Shown here: one piece after another, positions 34,089-42,799 of the stretch
How positions within the stretch are numbered: the first letter of the stretch is position 1
Layout of the letters: each line of letters starts with the position of its first letter
DNA from: Streptomyces sp. yr375
Lineage (GTDB): Bacteria > Actinomycetota > Actinomycetes > Streptomycetales > Streptomycetaceae
Assembly: GCF_900110755.1 (NCBI RefSeq)
Contig: NZ_FOFF01000003.1
Span: 248,001-312,000 of the forward strand
Direction: 5' to 3'
Length of the DNA stretch: 64,000 bases
Translations under genes and position numbers: made by a program
The notes under the pieces: generated by a model
What the model saw: only the letters and a program-made list of their open reading frames with translations
What the model was told of the DNA's origin: nothing
The model's database searches: none

Positions 34089-35591
34089 ATGCGCAACGAG
34101 GGACTCGGGTCGTGGCCCGCCCGCCGGGCCCGCAAGACCCCGCACCGCACCGCCCTGGTCCACGGTGAGCAGTCGACGGACTACCGCACACTGTATGCAC
34201 GCACCACGCGCCTGGCCCACGCCCTGCGCGCCCGCGGCATCCGCCGCGGCGACCGCATCGCCTACCTCGGCCCGAACCACCCCTGCTACCTGGAGACCCT
34301 GTTCGCCGCCGGCACGCTCGGCGCGGTCTTCGTCCCCCTGAACACCCGCCTCGCCGGCCCCGAGATCGCCTACCAGCTCGCCGACTCCGGCGCCAAGGCC
34401 CTCGTCTACGGCCCCGGGCACGCCGGCCTGGTCGCCGGGCTGCCCGGGAACACGGACGTCCGGACCTACGTCGAGGTCGGCGCCGAATACGAGGAGGCGC
34501 TCGCCGCCGCCTCCGAGGACCCGATCGACACACCGGTCACCCCGGACGACACCTGCATCATCATGTACACCTCGGGCACGACCGGCCGCCCCAAGGGCGC
34601 CATGCTCACGCACGGCAACCTCACCTGGAACGCGATCAACGTCCTCATCGACACCGACCTGATCGCCGACGAACGCGCCCTGGTCTCCGCGCCGTTGTTC
34701 CACACGGCCGGCCTGAACATGCTGACGCTCCCGGTGCTCCTCAAGGGCGGCTGCTGCGTCCTGGTCGAGTCCTTCGACCCGGAAGCCACCTTCGACCTCA
34801 TCGCCCGGCACCGGATCACCTTCATGTTCGGGGTGCCGACGATGTTCGACCAGGTGGCCCGCCACTCGCGCTGGGCGGCGGCGGACCTGTCGTCGCTGCG
34901 CATCCTGACCTGCGGCGGCTCCCCGGTCCCGACCCCGCTGATCGCCGCCTACCAGGAACGCGGACTCACCTTCCTCCAGGGCTACGGCATGACCGAGGCC
35001 GCCCCCGGCACGCTGTTCCTGGACGCCGAGCACTCGATCAGCAAGGCGGGCTCGGCGGGCGTCCCGCACTTCTTCAGCGACGTACGCGTGGTGCGCCCCG
35101 ACCTCACCCCGGTCGAGGTCGGCGAGACCGGCGAGGTCGTCGTGCGCGGGCCGCACGTCATGCCCGGCTACTGGGGACTGCCCGAGGAGACGGCCGCCTC
35201 CTTCGCCGACGGTTGGTTCCGCAGCGGCGACGCGGCCCGGGTCGACGACGACGGCTACGTGCACATCGTCGACCGCATCAAGGACATGATCATCTCCGGT
35301 GGGGAGAACATCTACCCCGCCGAGATCGAGGACCTGCTCCTCGCCCACCCCGACATCGTCGAGTGCGCGGTCATCGGCGTGTCCGACGAAAAGTGGGGCG
35401 AGGTGCCGCGCGCGGTCGTCGTGCCCCGCGAGGGCGTCTCCCTCGACCCCGACGAGGTGCTGGCCGCACTGGCCGGGCGGCTCGCCAAATACAAGATCCC
35501 CAAGTCGGTGGTGATCGCGGACGAGTTGCCGCGCACCGCCTCCGGAAAACTCCTCAAGTCCCGTGTCCGCACGCGGTACGGCAAGCAGTAA
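34089..35591 (+). CDS. Acyl-CoA synthetase (AMP-forming ligase)
   Basis: 500 residues with all ANL motifs: MYTSGTTGRPKGAML (P-loop), FLQGYGMTEAAP, GDAARVDDDGYVHIVDRIKD, SGGENIYPAEIE and the acyl-adenylate lysine in PRTASGKLLK. Activates a carboxylic acid to its CoA thioester; length and motif wording fit medium-chain or aryl/steroid-side-chain ligases (FadD3-like). It would carry out the entry step for the SDR and MaoC enzymes of the operon. 12 bases after the amidohydrolase. Confidence 0.92.
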   Translation: MRNEGLGSWPARRARKTPHRTALVHGEQSTDYRTLYARTTRLAHALRARGIRRGDRIAYLGPNHPCYLETLFAAGTLGAVFVPLNTRLAGPEIAYQLADSGAKALVYGPGHAGLVAGLPGNTDVRTYVEVGAEYEEALAAASEDPIDTPVTPDDTCIIMYTSGTTGRPKGAMLTHGNLTWNAINVLIDTDLIADERALVSAPLFHTAGLNMLTLPVLLKGGCCVLVESFDPEATFDLIARHRITFMFGVPTMFDQVARHSRWAAADLSSLRILTCGGSPVPTPLIAAYQERGLTFLQGYGMTEAAPGTLFLDAEHSISKAGSAGVPHFFSDVRVVRPDLTPVEVGETGEVVVRGPHVMPGYWGLPEETAASFADGWFRSGDAARVDDDGYVHIVDRIKDMIISGGENIYPAEIEDLLLAHPDIVECAVIGVSDEKWGEVPRAVVVPREGVSLDPDEVLAALAGRLAKYKIPKSVVIADELPRTASGKLLKSRVRTRYGKQ

Positions 35592-35600
35592 GGAACCCTC

Positions 35601-36056
35601 ATGACCATCACCGTCAACGGCCTCGAAGAGCTGAAGAAGCTGGCCGGCAGCGACCTGGGCACCAGCGAGTGGATCGAGGTCACCCAGGAGCGCATCGACA
35701 CGTTCGCCGACGCGACCGGGGACCACCAGTGGATCCACGTGGACCCGGCGAGGGCCACGGAAGGCCCCTTCGGCGCCCCGATCGCCCACGGTTACCTGAC
35801 GCTCTCCCTCTTCATCCCCCTGTTCACCGAACTGCTGGACGTCCAGGGCGTCACGACGAAGGTCAACTACGGGCTGAACAAGGTCCGTTTCCCCTCACCG
35901 GTGAAGGTCGGCTCGCGCATTCGCCTCGTCGGCAAGCTGGCCGAGGTCGAGGACGTGCCGGGCGGCGTGCAGGTCGCCGTCGACGGCGCGATCGAGATCG
36001 AGGGGGGCACTAAGCCGGCGGCGGTGCTGCAGAGCCTTTCGCGCTTCTACGCGTAG
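35601..36056 (+). CDS. MaoC-like (R)-specific enoyl-CoA hydratase
   Basis: 151 residues, single hot-dog domain. The hydratase-2 motif is complete: FADATGDHQWIHVDPARATE with the Asp/His dyad, then GAPIAHGYLTLSL. Hydrates a 2-enoyl-CoA, giving a substrate for an SDR. Start ATG with AAGGAA before it, nine bases after the ligase. Last gene of the operon; the Streptomyces-type repeat downstream follows its stop. Confidence 0.93.
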   Translation: MTITVNGLEELKKLAGSDLGTSEWIEVTQERIDTFADATGDHQWIHVDPARATEGPFGAPIAHGYLTLSLFIPLFTELLDVQGVTTKVNYGLNKVRFPSPVKVGSRIRLVGKLAEVEDVPGGVQVAVDGAIEIEGGTKPAAVLQSLSRFYA

Positions 36057-36110
36057 GGCTCCGCCGGTTGGGCCGGTTGGGCCGGTTGCGCCGTTGGGGT
36101 TTGTGTTGGG

Positions 36111-36192
36111 GGCGGCTGCGGGATCGTTGTGGCTGGTCGCGCCCACGCGGCGGAGCCGCACATCGATACAGCCCCGCGCCCCTTTGGGGCGC
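36111..36192. repeat. Dispersed Streptomyces intergenic palindromic element with terminal hairpin
   Basis: The run GGCTGGTCGCGCCCACGCGG - CGGAGCCGCACATCGATACA - GCCCCGCGCC is, to my knowledge, repeated many times between Streptomyces genes. It ends in the hairpin GCGCCCC-TTT-GGGGCGC (36176-36192) between convergent genes and so also serves as a likely terminator. A GCCGGTTGGG slippage repeat (36064-36095) precedes it. Confidence 0.7.
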
Positions 36193-36193
36193 T

Positions 36194-37867
36194 TCAGTTG
36201 ACGGTGTCTATGAAGATCGGGTTGGAATAGAACCAGGTGTCGGTCCATGGGTCGCCGTTGCCTGGGGTGTGGGGGATGGGGCCGTGGGGGTCTATGGAGG
36301 TGCCCAGGTAGCCGGGGGCGTTGTGGTTGCCGTCGCTGCCGCGTAGGCGGACGTAGAACGACTCGTCGCCGACCGTCAGCGGGACGCGCAGGGTGTACGT
36401 GCCCGTGCGGCCGCTCACGTCCGTCGTGTGGGCGACCCTCGTGTCGGGCGCCCGCCAGGTGTCGCGGTCGGACACCGCGCCGCGCACCGCGCCCCGGATG
36501 ACGTCCACGTGCGCCAACTCGGGCAGGATTCCCTGGGGGTTGGGGCGGGAGGCGGTGGTGACGGTGATGTCCAGGGTGAGCCGCTCGCCCTTGCGGACCC
36601 GCAGCCGGCCGCCGAGCGTGACACCCCGGCCGCCGCTGTGCTCCCGCCGCAGCCGGACCTCCAGCCCGTCGAGCAGATGCCCGTGGTCGAGCCACACCCG
36701 GCCCTCGCGCAGCCCCGTCATCACCGCCCGGTAGCCGTACCGGGTGACGCCCACGTGCGTACGGCTGAACTGGCCCGGCCAGAAGTCGCTGCCCGGCTGC
36801 GGGGTGTCCGTGTCCACCGGGTCGGGCAGCCTGCCGGTGGTGTCGAAGTTCTGCCCGGCCGGCCAGTCGCCGTTCTTCCAGGTGTCGAAGACGGTGCGGT
36901 GGTTGTCGGAGTTGGTGGTCACCGAGAACAGCCGGCCCTCGGCCAGCATCGAGTCCCACAGCCCCCCGACAGTCGCCGTCGCCCAGTCGAAACCGCCGTA
37001 CGTGCGATAGGCGTCCGCCGGATAGCCCGCGTGGGACTGCGCGGACGGCTTGTTCTCGTACTCGCCGCGGATGGAAGTGGCTCCGCGCCAGCCGGGGATC
37101 GCCGCGCCCTGGGCGCCGGGCGCGCCCTCCATGCCGATCATGATCTCGGGGGCCGCGTCGCGCCAACTCCGCATCTCGTGCGGGGAGTCGATGCCCAGGC
37201 GCAGCGGATGGTTGGCCAGGACGAGGACGTCGTCGACGTAGCCGGTGCGGCGCTGCTCGGCCAGCCACCGGATCGCCTGGACGGCGTGCGCCTCGTTGCG
37301 GGCGGTGTCGGCCGCGCCGGCGGCGCCCTCGGTGTAGCCCAACAGCTTGCCGTCGTAGGCGAGTTCGAACCGGGTGAGCAGGTCGGCCTCGTGCGGGCCG
37401 GGTGCGGCGAACACCGTGCCGTGCTCGGCCGCCGGGATGTACCACTCCAGGCCCTGGAAGATCAGTTGGCGCGGGTTCTCGGCGCGTGCCTTCAGGATCT
37501 CCTGGTGCTCCAGCGCCGCGCCGAACGAGGCGTGTCCGAAGTTGGCGTGCTCGTTGAACACCATCCAGTCCAGGCCGTACCGGGCTGCGGCCCGTGCCTG
37601 CTGGGAGAACGTGTACTTCGCGTCGTGGCTGTACACGGAGTGCACGTGGTGGTCGCCGACCAGGTAGGCCAGGCGCGGGTCCTCGCCGCCGAAGCCCCGG
37701 CCGGCGGCGGCCGCGGCCGGGGTGGCCGCGGCCACCCCGCCCAGCGTGAACGCGGCCCCGAACAGCCCGGCCCGGCGCAGGAGTTCACGCCTCGACACAC
37801 CCTGCGCGTCGAGGGCGGCGGGGGAGACGGACGGGTCGGCCCAGACGGGCAGTTGCTGCTCGGTCAT
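36194..37867 (-). CDS. Tat-exported PHP-domain metallohydrolase (CehA/McbA-like)
   Basis: 557 residues. Tat signal with VSRRELLRRAGLFGAAFTLG ending near AAAAAG (about residue 55). PHP metal motif YLVGDHHVHSVYSHD, then MVFNEHANFGH, ANHPLRLGI and TTNSDNHRTVFDTW. C-terminal beta-sandwich (FYVRLRGSDGNHNAPGYLG). The family includes carbaryl/organophosphate hydrolases and probable phosphodiesterases. It sits 46 bases after the metallophosphoesterase in the same orientation; both carry Tat-type signals, so they may work on the same phosphorylated glycan or polymer outside the cell. Confidence 0.85.
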   Translation of the reverse strand: MTEQQLPVWADPSVSPAALDAQGVSRRELLRRAGLFGAAFTLGGVAAATPAAAAAGRGFGGEDPRLAYLVGDHHVHSVYSHDAKYTFSQQARAAARYGLDWMVFNEHANFGHASFGAALEHQEILKARAENPRQLIFQGLEWYIPAAEHGTVFAAPGPHEADLLTRFELAYDGKLLGYTEGAAGAADTARNEAHAVQAIRWLAEQRRTGYVDDVLVLANHPLRLGIDSPHEMRSWRDAAPEIMIGMEGAPGAQGAAIPGWRGATSIRGEYENKPSAQSHAGYPADAYRTYGGFDWATATVGGLWDSMLAEGRLFSVTTNSDNHRTVFDTWKNGDWPAGQNFDTTGRLPDPVDTDTPQPGSDFWPGQFSRTHVGVTRYGYRAVMTGLREGRVWLDHGHLLDGLEVRLRREHSGGRGVTLGGRLRVRKGERLTLDITVTTASRPNPQGILPELAHVDVIRGAVRGAVSDRDTWRAPDTRVAHTTDVSGRTGTYTLRVPLTVGDESFYVRLRGSDGNHNAPGYLGTSIDPHGPIPHTPGNGDPWTDTWFYSNPIFIDTVN

Positions 37868-37892
37868 GTTTTTTTGCAGTCCTCTTGGAGGC

Positions 37893-37932
37893 GTCAGTGG
37901 TTCATGAAGGAGGTCAGTGGTTCATGAAGGAG
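37893..37932. repeat. Exact 20-bp tandem duplication at a stop codon
   Basis: GTCAGTGGTTCATGAAGGAG occurs twice back to back. The inner copy encodes the phosphoesterase C-terminus (SFMNH plus stop); the outer is a non-coding second copy. Confidence 0.95.
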
Positions 37933-39767
37933 GTGACGGGCAGCGCCCGTTCGACGATGCGGACGTCGCCGAGGCGGCCGTGCAGGATCTGGTCGATCTT
38001 GTCGCCGTACGCGTAGCCGCCGAGCAGCCACGGCAGTCCGACGGAGGCGATGCCGACGGCCGCCGCCTTCGGGTTGCGCACGGTCGGGCAGCCCTCGACG
38101 TACAGCGTTGTGTGCTTGCCGTCGTTGACGACCGCGAGGTGCCACCAGGTCTCCAGCGGGGTCTCCTGCCCCCAGTTGGTGGCGATGCCCTGCTGGTTCA
38201 GCGGGCGCATCGCCCACTGCGGCTCCCGGTCGTTGGAGAGGGAGAGGGTGGCCAGCGGCTCGTCGGGGTCGTCGCCGGTCTTGCCCGCCGCTCCGCCCGT
38301 GCCCGTCCGGCCCACCAGCCCCGACCAGGCGTGGTGCGCGGGGTCCCAGTCGGCCGGCAGCCGGTAGAACGCCTCGATGGTGTAACCGGCCTTGAACGTG
38401 GCCGAGTTGAGCGGCGCGCCGTCGACCGTGCGCAGGTACGCCCCCGTCAGCGGGGACTTGAAGCCCTGGAACTCCAGGCTGCCGTGCCCGGGTTGGTCGG
38501 GGTGGTGGTCCGACGACCAGCCGAGCGTGCCGCCGCCGACCGGGACGACGGTGAGGTCGTTGCCGCGCCCGGACAGGTCCCGGACGGTGCCGGACACGGC
38601 CGAACCGTCGGCGTGCCCGTCGAACCGCCAGTACGCGACCGTGCCGGGGACGACGACCTTCGACACGGGACGCGCGGCGCGCGCCGGCACCGGGTCGAAG
38701 CCGGCGAAGCGCGCCGCGAAGTCGATGTCGACCGAGAACCGGTCGGCCGCGCCGCTGAGTTCGATCTCCTGCCGCTCCAGCTCGTTGAGACCCTTCGCGG
38801 CCCGGCCCAGGATCCACGGGGAGACCGTCTCCACGTCGATGACGCCCCGGTCCAGGTCGAAGCGGTAGAGGCGGATCATCGCCGCGCCGCCGAAGTACCG
38901 GTTCTGATAGTTCGTCAGATGCAGATGGACGTCATGTCCCGCCGCGTTCTTGCGCGTTGCCCGCCCGGCGGGCCAGTAGTGCCCGTTGAGGGTCAGGAAG
39001 ATCTGGTCGTGGCCGTCGATCAACCGGTCCCACAACTGCTGCCCGTACGCCGAGAGGGCGTCGTCCTCGACGACCAGCTCGTGCGTCGTGAGGACGACGG
39101 GGGTCTTCGGGTGCTGGGCGAGGACGTCTGCGGCCCAGGCGTACCCCTGCTCCGACAGTCGCCAGTCCAGCGCCAGCACCAGCCACTCCCGGCCGCCCGC
39201 CCGGAACAGGTGGAAGGAGTTGTAACCGTCGGGCGAGGCCCCGCCGAACGTGGGCTTCCCCTGGAAACGCTCCGGACCGAAGGCGTCCAGGTACGGGGTC
39301 GCGCCGCGCTGGTCGGTCGTCGACGACCGCACGTCGTGGTTGCCTGCCAGGACGCTGTAGCCGACCCCGCGCCGGTCCAGCAGCCCGAACGCCTCGCTGA
39401 TCGCGGCGACTTCGTCCTTCGACCCGTTCTGGGTGAGGTCGCCGAGGTGGGACAGGAACACGATGTTCTCGTCCTTGCCGTGCTCCAGCAGATAGCGCAA
39501 AGACGCCTCGACCGGCGCTTTGTCGAGGCTCGGGCCGTCGAACAGGTACTGCGTGTCGGGCATGACGGCGAGCGTGAAGCGGCGGCTGTCGGGGTCCGGG
39601 CGCCAGGCCTTGGCCGGGGCCGCCTCGGCGGTGGCCGACAGTGCGACACCGGCCGTGGCGGCAGCCGTGGCGGCGGCGCCGAGCAGTGCGGTGGCCCGGA
39701 GGAAACCGCGTCTTCCGGCACCGGCCTGGGCGGCCTCGCCCTGATCGTGGGCATGCGAAGTACACAC
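37914..39767 (-). CDS. Tat-exported metallophosphoesterase with C-terminal LamG domain
   Basis: 617 residues from a GTG with GGAG five bases before; longer frames run into the beta-galactosidase. Tat signal AGRRGFLRATALLGAAATAA. Calcineurin-like domain (about 60-330): VMPDTQY, LSHLGDLTQNG, LAGNHDV, TTHELV and LNGHYWPAGR supply the two-metal centre. A LamG/concanavalin-like domain (about 395-610: GTVAYWRFDGHADGSAV, GYTIEAFYRLPADW, WWHLAVVNDGKHTTLYVEG) probably binds carbohydrate. 38 bases downstream of the GH2 gene, so likely the same transcript. Confidence 0.87.
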   Translation of the reverse strand: MCTSHAHDQGEAAQAGAGRRGFLRATALLGAAATAAATAGVALSATAEAAPAKAWRPDPDSRRFTLAVMPDTQYLFDGPSLDKAPVEASLRYLLEHGKDENIVFLSHLGDLTQNGSKDEVAAISEAFGLLDRRGVGYSVLAGNHDVRSSTTDQRGATPYLDAFGPERFQGKPTFGGASPDGYNSFHLFRAGGREWLVLALDWRLSEQGYAWAADVLAQHPKTPVVLTTHELVVEDDALSAYGQQLWDRLIDGHDQIFLTLNGHYWPAGRATRKNAAGHDVHLHLTNYQNRYFGGAAMIRLYRFDLDRGVIDVETVSPWILGRAAKGLNELERQEIELSGAADRFSVDIDFAARFAGFDPVPARAARPVSKVVVPGTVAYWRFDGHADGSAVSGTVRDLSGRGNDLTVVPVGGGTLGWSSDHHPDQPGHGSLEFQGFKSPLTGAYLRTVDGAPLNSATFKAGYTIEAFYRLPADWDPAHHAWSGLVGRTGTGGAAGKTGDDPDEPLATLSLSNDREPQWAMRPLNQQGIATNWGQETPLETWWHLAVVNDGKHTTLYVEGCPTVRNPKAAAVGIASVGLPWLLGGYAYGDKIDQILHGRLGDVRIVERALPVTSFMNH

Positions 39768-39805
39768 GTGAGCTCCGTAAGAAGTCCGTTGCTGCGAAAG
39801 GGAGT

Positions 39806-42799
39806 TCAGAGAACGCGCAGGGTCCAGCTCCAGCGGTGGACGCCCGGTGCGACGAGGTAGGAGGGGAAGGTGTCGGGGCCGCACGACGCCGTGCCGAGCC
39901 CGCGGTGCGCCGCGTCGAGGTGCACCACGCAGCCGGCGCGCGGGACGAGTTCGTCATGGTGGGCGACGGCGGTCAGGTCCGCGGCGCGGTACCGCGTGAC
40001 GGAGACCTGGCGTGGCTCGTCCAGCGTGACCGCGAGGCCCGTGGCGTCCGGCGCCGACAGCGTGAAGCGCCGTACCCCGTGCCGGCCGCCGCTCTCCTGC
40101 GGACGCAGGTACGGAGTGAACAACTCGTCGACGGGGACGCGGTGATGGCCCACCGGCGCGCCACCGCTGCGGTCGGGATACGACTCCCAGGGGCCCTGCC
40201 CGAACCACTCCAGCAGGTCCGGCCCGGCGACCGTCTCGAAGACCGAGCCGACCCGCGCCACGTCGTCGAACTCCTCGGGCAGCTCGGCCTGTTCGTCGAT
40301 CCGGAGGCCGCCGTCCACCGGGGTGAACACCTGCCGGTGCCGGACGACGCCGGTGGCGCCCGCGTACTCGGCGAGCACGCGCACCCCGTCGCCCTCCCGA
40401 TGGACCGAGACCAGCTTGCGCACCAGGGCGTCCAAACCCCACGTCCGCCAGCGCTGCGCCATGCCGCCCAACTCGTCGTTGTCGGTGGGCGCCCGCCACA
40501 GCGACAGCGTGGGCGCGACGGCCAGCAGCGGGTGCACGAGGAGTCCGTCGGCGTCGACCTCGACCCGCCCGGAACCGGCCGGTTCCCGCTCCTCGACCCG
40601 CCCGGAACCGGCCGGTTCCCGCTCCTCGACCCGCCCGGAACCGGCCGGTTCCCGCTCCTCGACCGGCTCGGCGGCCCGCAGCCGCACCTGCGGCGCGCAC
40701 ACCTCCGTGCCGCGCGGCGCCCACGGCAGGTCCTCCGCCGTCGTCACCCGCAGCGTCAGCCACGCCTCGCCGCCCTCCTCGGGCAGTGCGAACGGCAACG
40801 GCACCACGGCCGTCTCGCCCGGCCGCAGATCGGGCAGTTCGGCCGCCGCGGTGAGCGTCCCGCCGCTCGCGAGCGACAACTGCCACTCGCCGGCGAGCCA
40901 CTCCAGGCCGCGGAAGTGCTGGTGGTTGGAGAGGACCAGCCCCTCGTGCCGGAAGCCCTGGAGGCGCAGCGGCGCGGCGAGTTCGCGGTGTTCGTACATC
41001 ACCGGCTTGGGGGTGCGGTCGGGCAGGACGACGCCGTCCGCGATGAACGCGCCGTCGTGGTCGCGCTCGCCGAAGTCGCCGCCGTACGCCCAGCGGTACC
41101 CGGGCGCGGTGACACCGTTGTCGTAGAGCCCGGCTCCGCCGCGCCCGACCGGTCTTCCGTCGTTCACGGACTGAAGGATCCCGTGGTCCCAGAACTCCCA
41201 GATGAACCCGCCCTGAAGACCCGGGGTGGCCTCGATGGCAGCCCAGTGGTCGGCCAGCGTGCCGTTGCTGTTGCCCATCGCGTGGGAGTACTCGCACTGG
41301 ATGAGCGGCTTGGTCTGCTCCCCGGACAGCGCGTGCGCCACGCAGTCCGCCAGGGGCGCGTACATCGGGCAGGCGATGTCGGAGGCGAGCCCCGGATCGG
41401 CCCAGCCGCGCTTGGCGGCCCCCTCGTACTGCAACGGCCGCGTCGGATCGTGCCGGCGCAGCCAGCCGGCGGCGGCGTCGTGGTTCGCGCCGTAGTCGGA
41501 CTCGTTGCCCAGCGACCAGATGATGACCGACGGGTGGTTCTTGTCCCGCAGTACCATCCGCGCGACCCGGTCGACGAAGGCGTTCAGATAGCGCGGGTCG
41601 TCGGCGATCTCGTGGGCGTGGTCGTGCGACTCGATGTCGGCCTCGTCGACGACGTAGAAACCGAGCTCGTCGGCGAGGTCGTACAGCGTCGGGTCGTTGG
41701 GGTAGTGCGCGGTGCGGATCGCGTTGAAGCCGAAACGCTTCAGCAGGGCGAGGTCCGCGCGCATGTCGTCGGACGACACCGTCCGCCCCGTCAGCGGATG
41801 GAAGTCGTGCCGGTTGACGCCCCGGATGAACACCCGCTCGCCGTTGACCAGCAGGTCCCGTCCGACGATCGTCACGTCCCGGAAGCCGACGCGGTGCCGG
41901 GAGGTGTCGGCGACCGTGCCGTCGGCGCGGTGCAGGCGCACCGTCAGGCCGTACAGCTCGGGCGTCTCGGCCGTCCAACTGCGCACCTCGGGCACGCGCG
42001 CGGTGAGGCGGGCCTCGCCGAGGAAGGCGGAGACGCGCTCGTCCTCGGCGTTGGCCAGGTCGAACGCGGCGTCCTGGACCACCGGCAGCCCGTCCAGGTC
42101 CCCGCTGACGTACCAGCCGGCGGGCAGCGCGCCGCCCGCGTCCCGCACCCGGCAGTCGACCCGCAGCTCGCCGTCCTGCCCGGCCCGCACGGTCACGTCG
42201 GACAGGTGCAGCGCGTCGGTGGCGTACAGCAGGACCGAGCGGGTGATCCCGCCGTGCCACCAGTGGTCCTGGTCCTCGATGTGCGAGGCGTCCGACCACT
42301 TGACGACCGTCAGCCGTACGACGGACCGCCCGCCGGGGCGGACGACGTCCGACAGGTCGAACTCGGCGGCCAGATGGGAGTCCTTGGAGATGCCGACGGG
42401 CCGCCCGTCCACGTGCACCAGCAGCACGCTCTCGGCGGCCCCGACCTGGAGCACGATCCGGCGTCCGGCCCACTCGGCGGGGACGTCGATCTCGCGCTCG
42501 TAGACACCCGTCGGATTGTCGACGACGGGCGACCGCGGAGGGAATTCCGCATACGGCATACGGATGTTCAGATACTGCGGAAGGTCGTCCGTGTCCTGCA
42601 TGGTCCATACCCCGGGCACGGCCGCCGTGGACCAGGCGTCGCCGACCGGCGCGTCCGGGGCGGGCAGCAGTTGGAAGCGCCAGTCGCCGTCCAGGGAGCG
42701 GGCCCCCGAGCGCCGGTCGACGGCGTTCATGGGCAGTCGGCCCCAGGAGGTCAGCTCGGGTGCCTGCCAGGGGCGGAGCGTCAGCAGCGGGTCCGTCAC
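39806..42799 (-). CDS. GH2 beta-galactosidase (LacZ-type)
   Basis: 997 residues from the GTG that overlaps the upstream permease stop (GTGA). GH2 sugar-binding, Ig-like and TIM-barrel domains, then a C-terminal beta-gal small-chain domain. FGFNAIRTAHYPNDPTLYDL, acid/base Glu in IIWSLGNESDYG, nucleophile Glu in IQCEYSHAMGNSNG. No signal peptide, so it cuts imported oligosaccharides in the cytoplasm. Three exact copies of an 11-residue unit (VEEREPAGSGR, 40561-40659) sit in the linker before the last domain. Coupled to the ABC transporter genes, defining a galactoside-bearing import substrate. Confidence 0.93.
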   Translation of the reverse strand: MTDPLLTLRPWQAPELTSWGRLPMNAVDRRSGARSLDGDWRFQLLPAPDAPVGDAWSTAAVPGVWTMQDTDDLPQYLNIRMPYAEFPPRSPVVDNPTGVYEREIDVPAEWAGRRIVLQVGAAESVLLVHVDGRPVGISKDSHLAAEFDLSDVVRPGGRSVVRLTVVKWSDASHIEDQDHWWHGGITRSVLLYATDALHLSDVTVRAGQDGELRVDCRVRDAGGALPAGWYVSGDLDGLPVVQDAAFDLANAEDERVSAFLGEARLTARVPEVRSWTAETPELYGLTVRLHRADGTVADTSRHRVGFRDVTIVGRDLLVNGERVFIRGVNRHDFHPLTGRTVSSDDMRADLALLKRFGFNAIRTAHYPNDPTLYDLADELGFYVVDEADIESHDHAHEIADDPRYLNAFVDRVARMVLRDKNHPSVIIWSLGNESDYGANHDAAAGWLRRHDPTRPLQYEGAAKRGWADPGLASDIACPMYAPLADCVAHALSGEQTKPLIQCEYSHAMGNSNGTLADHWAAIEATPGLQGGFIWEFWDHGILQSVNDGRPVGRGGAGLYDNGVTAPGYRWAYGGDFGERDHDGAFIADGVVLPDRTPKPVMYEHRELAAPLRLQGFRHEGLVLSNHQHFRGLEWLAGEWQLSLASGGTLTAAAELPDLRPGETAVVPLPFALPEEGGEAWLTLRVTTAEDLPWAPRGTEVCAPQVRLRAAEPVEEREPAGSGRVEEREPAGSGRVEEREPAGSGRVEVDADGLLVHPLLAVAPTLSLWRAPTDNDELGGMAQRWRTWGLDALVRKLVSVHREGDGVRVLAEYAGATGVVRHRQVFTPVDGGLRIDEQAELPEEFDDVARVGSVFETVAGPDLLEWFGQGPWESYPDRSGGAPVGHHRVPVDELFTPYLRPQESGGRHGVRRFTLSAPDATGLAVTLDEPRQVSVTRYRAADLTAVAHHDELVPRAGCVVHLDAAHRGLGTASCGPDTFPSYLVAPGVHRWSWTLRVL
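40561..40659. repeat. Three exact 33-bp tandem repeats inside the beta-galactosidase gene
   Basis: Copies at 40561-40593, 40594-40626 and 40627-40659. Each carries the palindrome GGAACCGGCCGGTTCC and encodes VEEREPAGSGR in frame. Confidence 0.95.
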
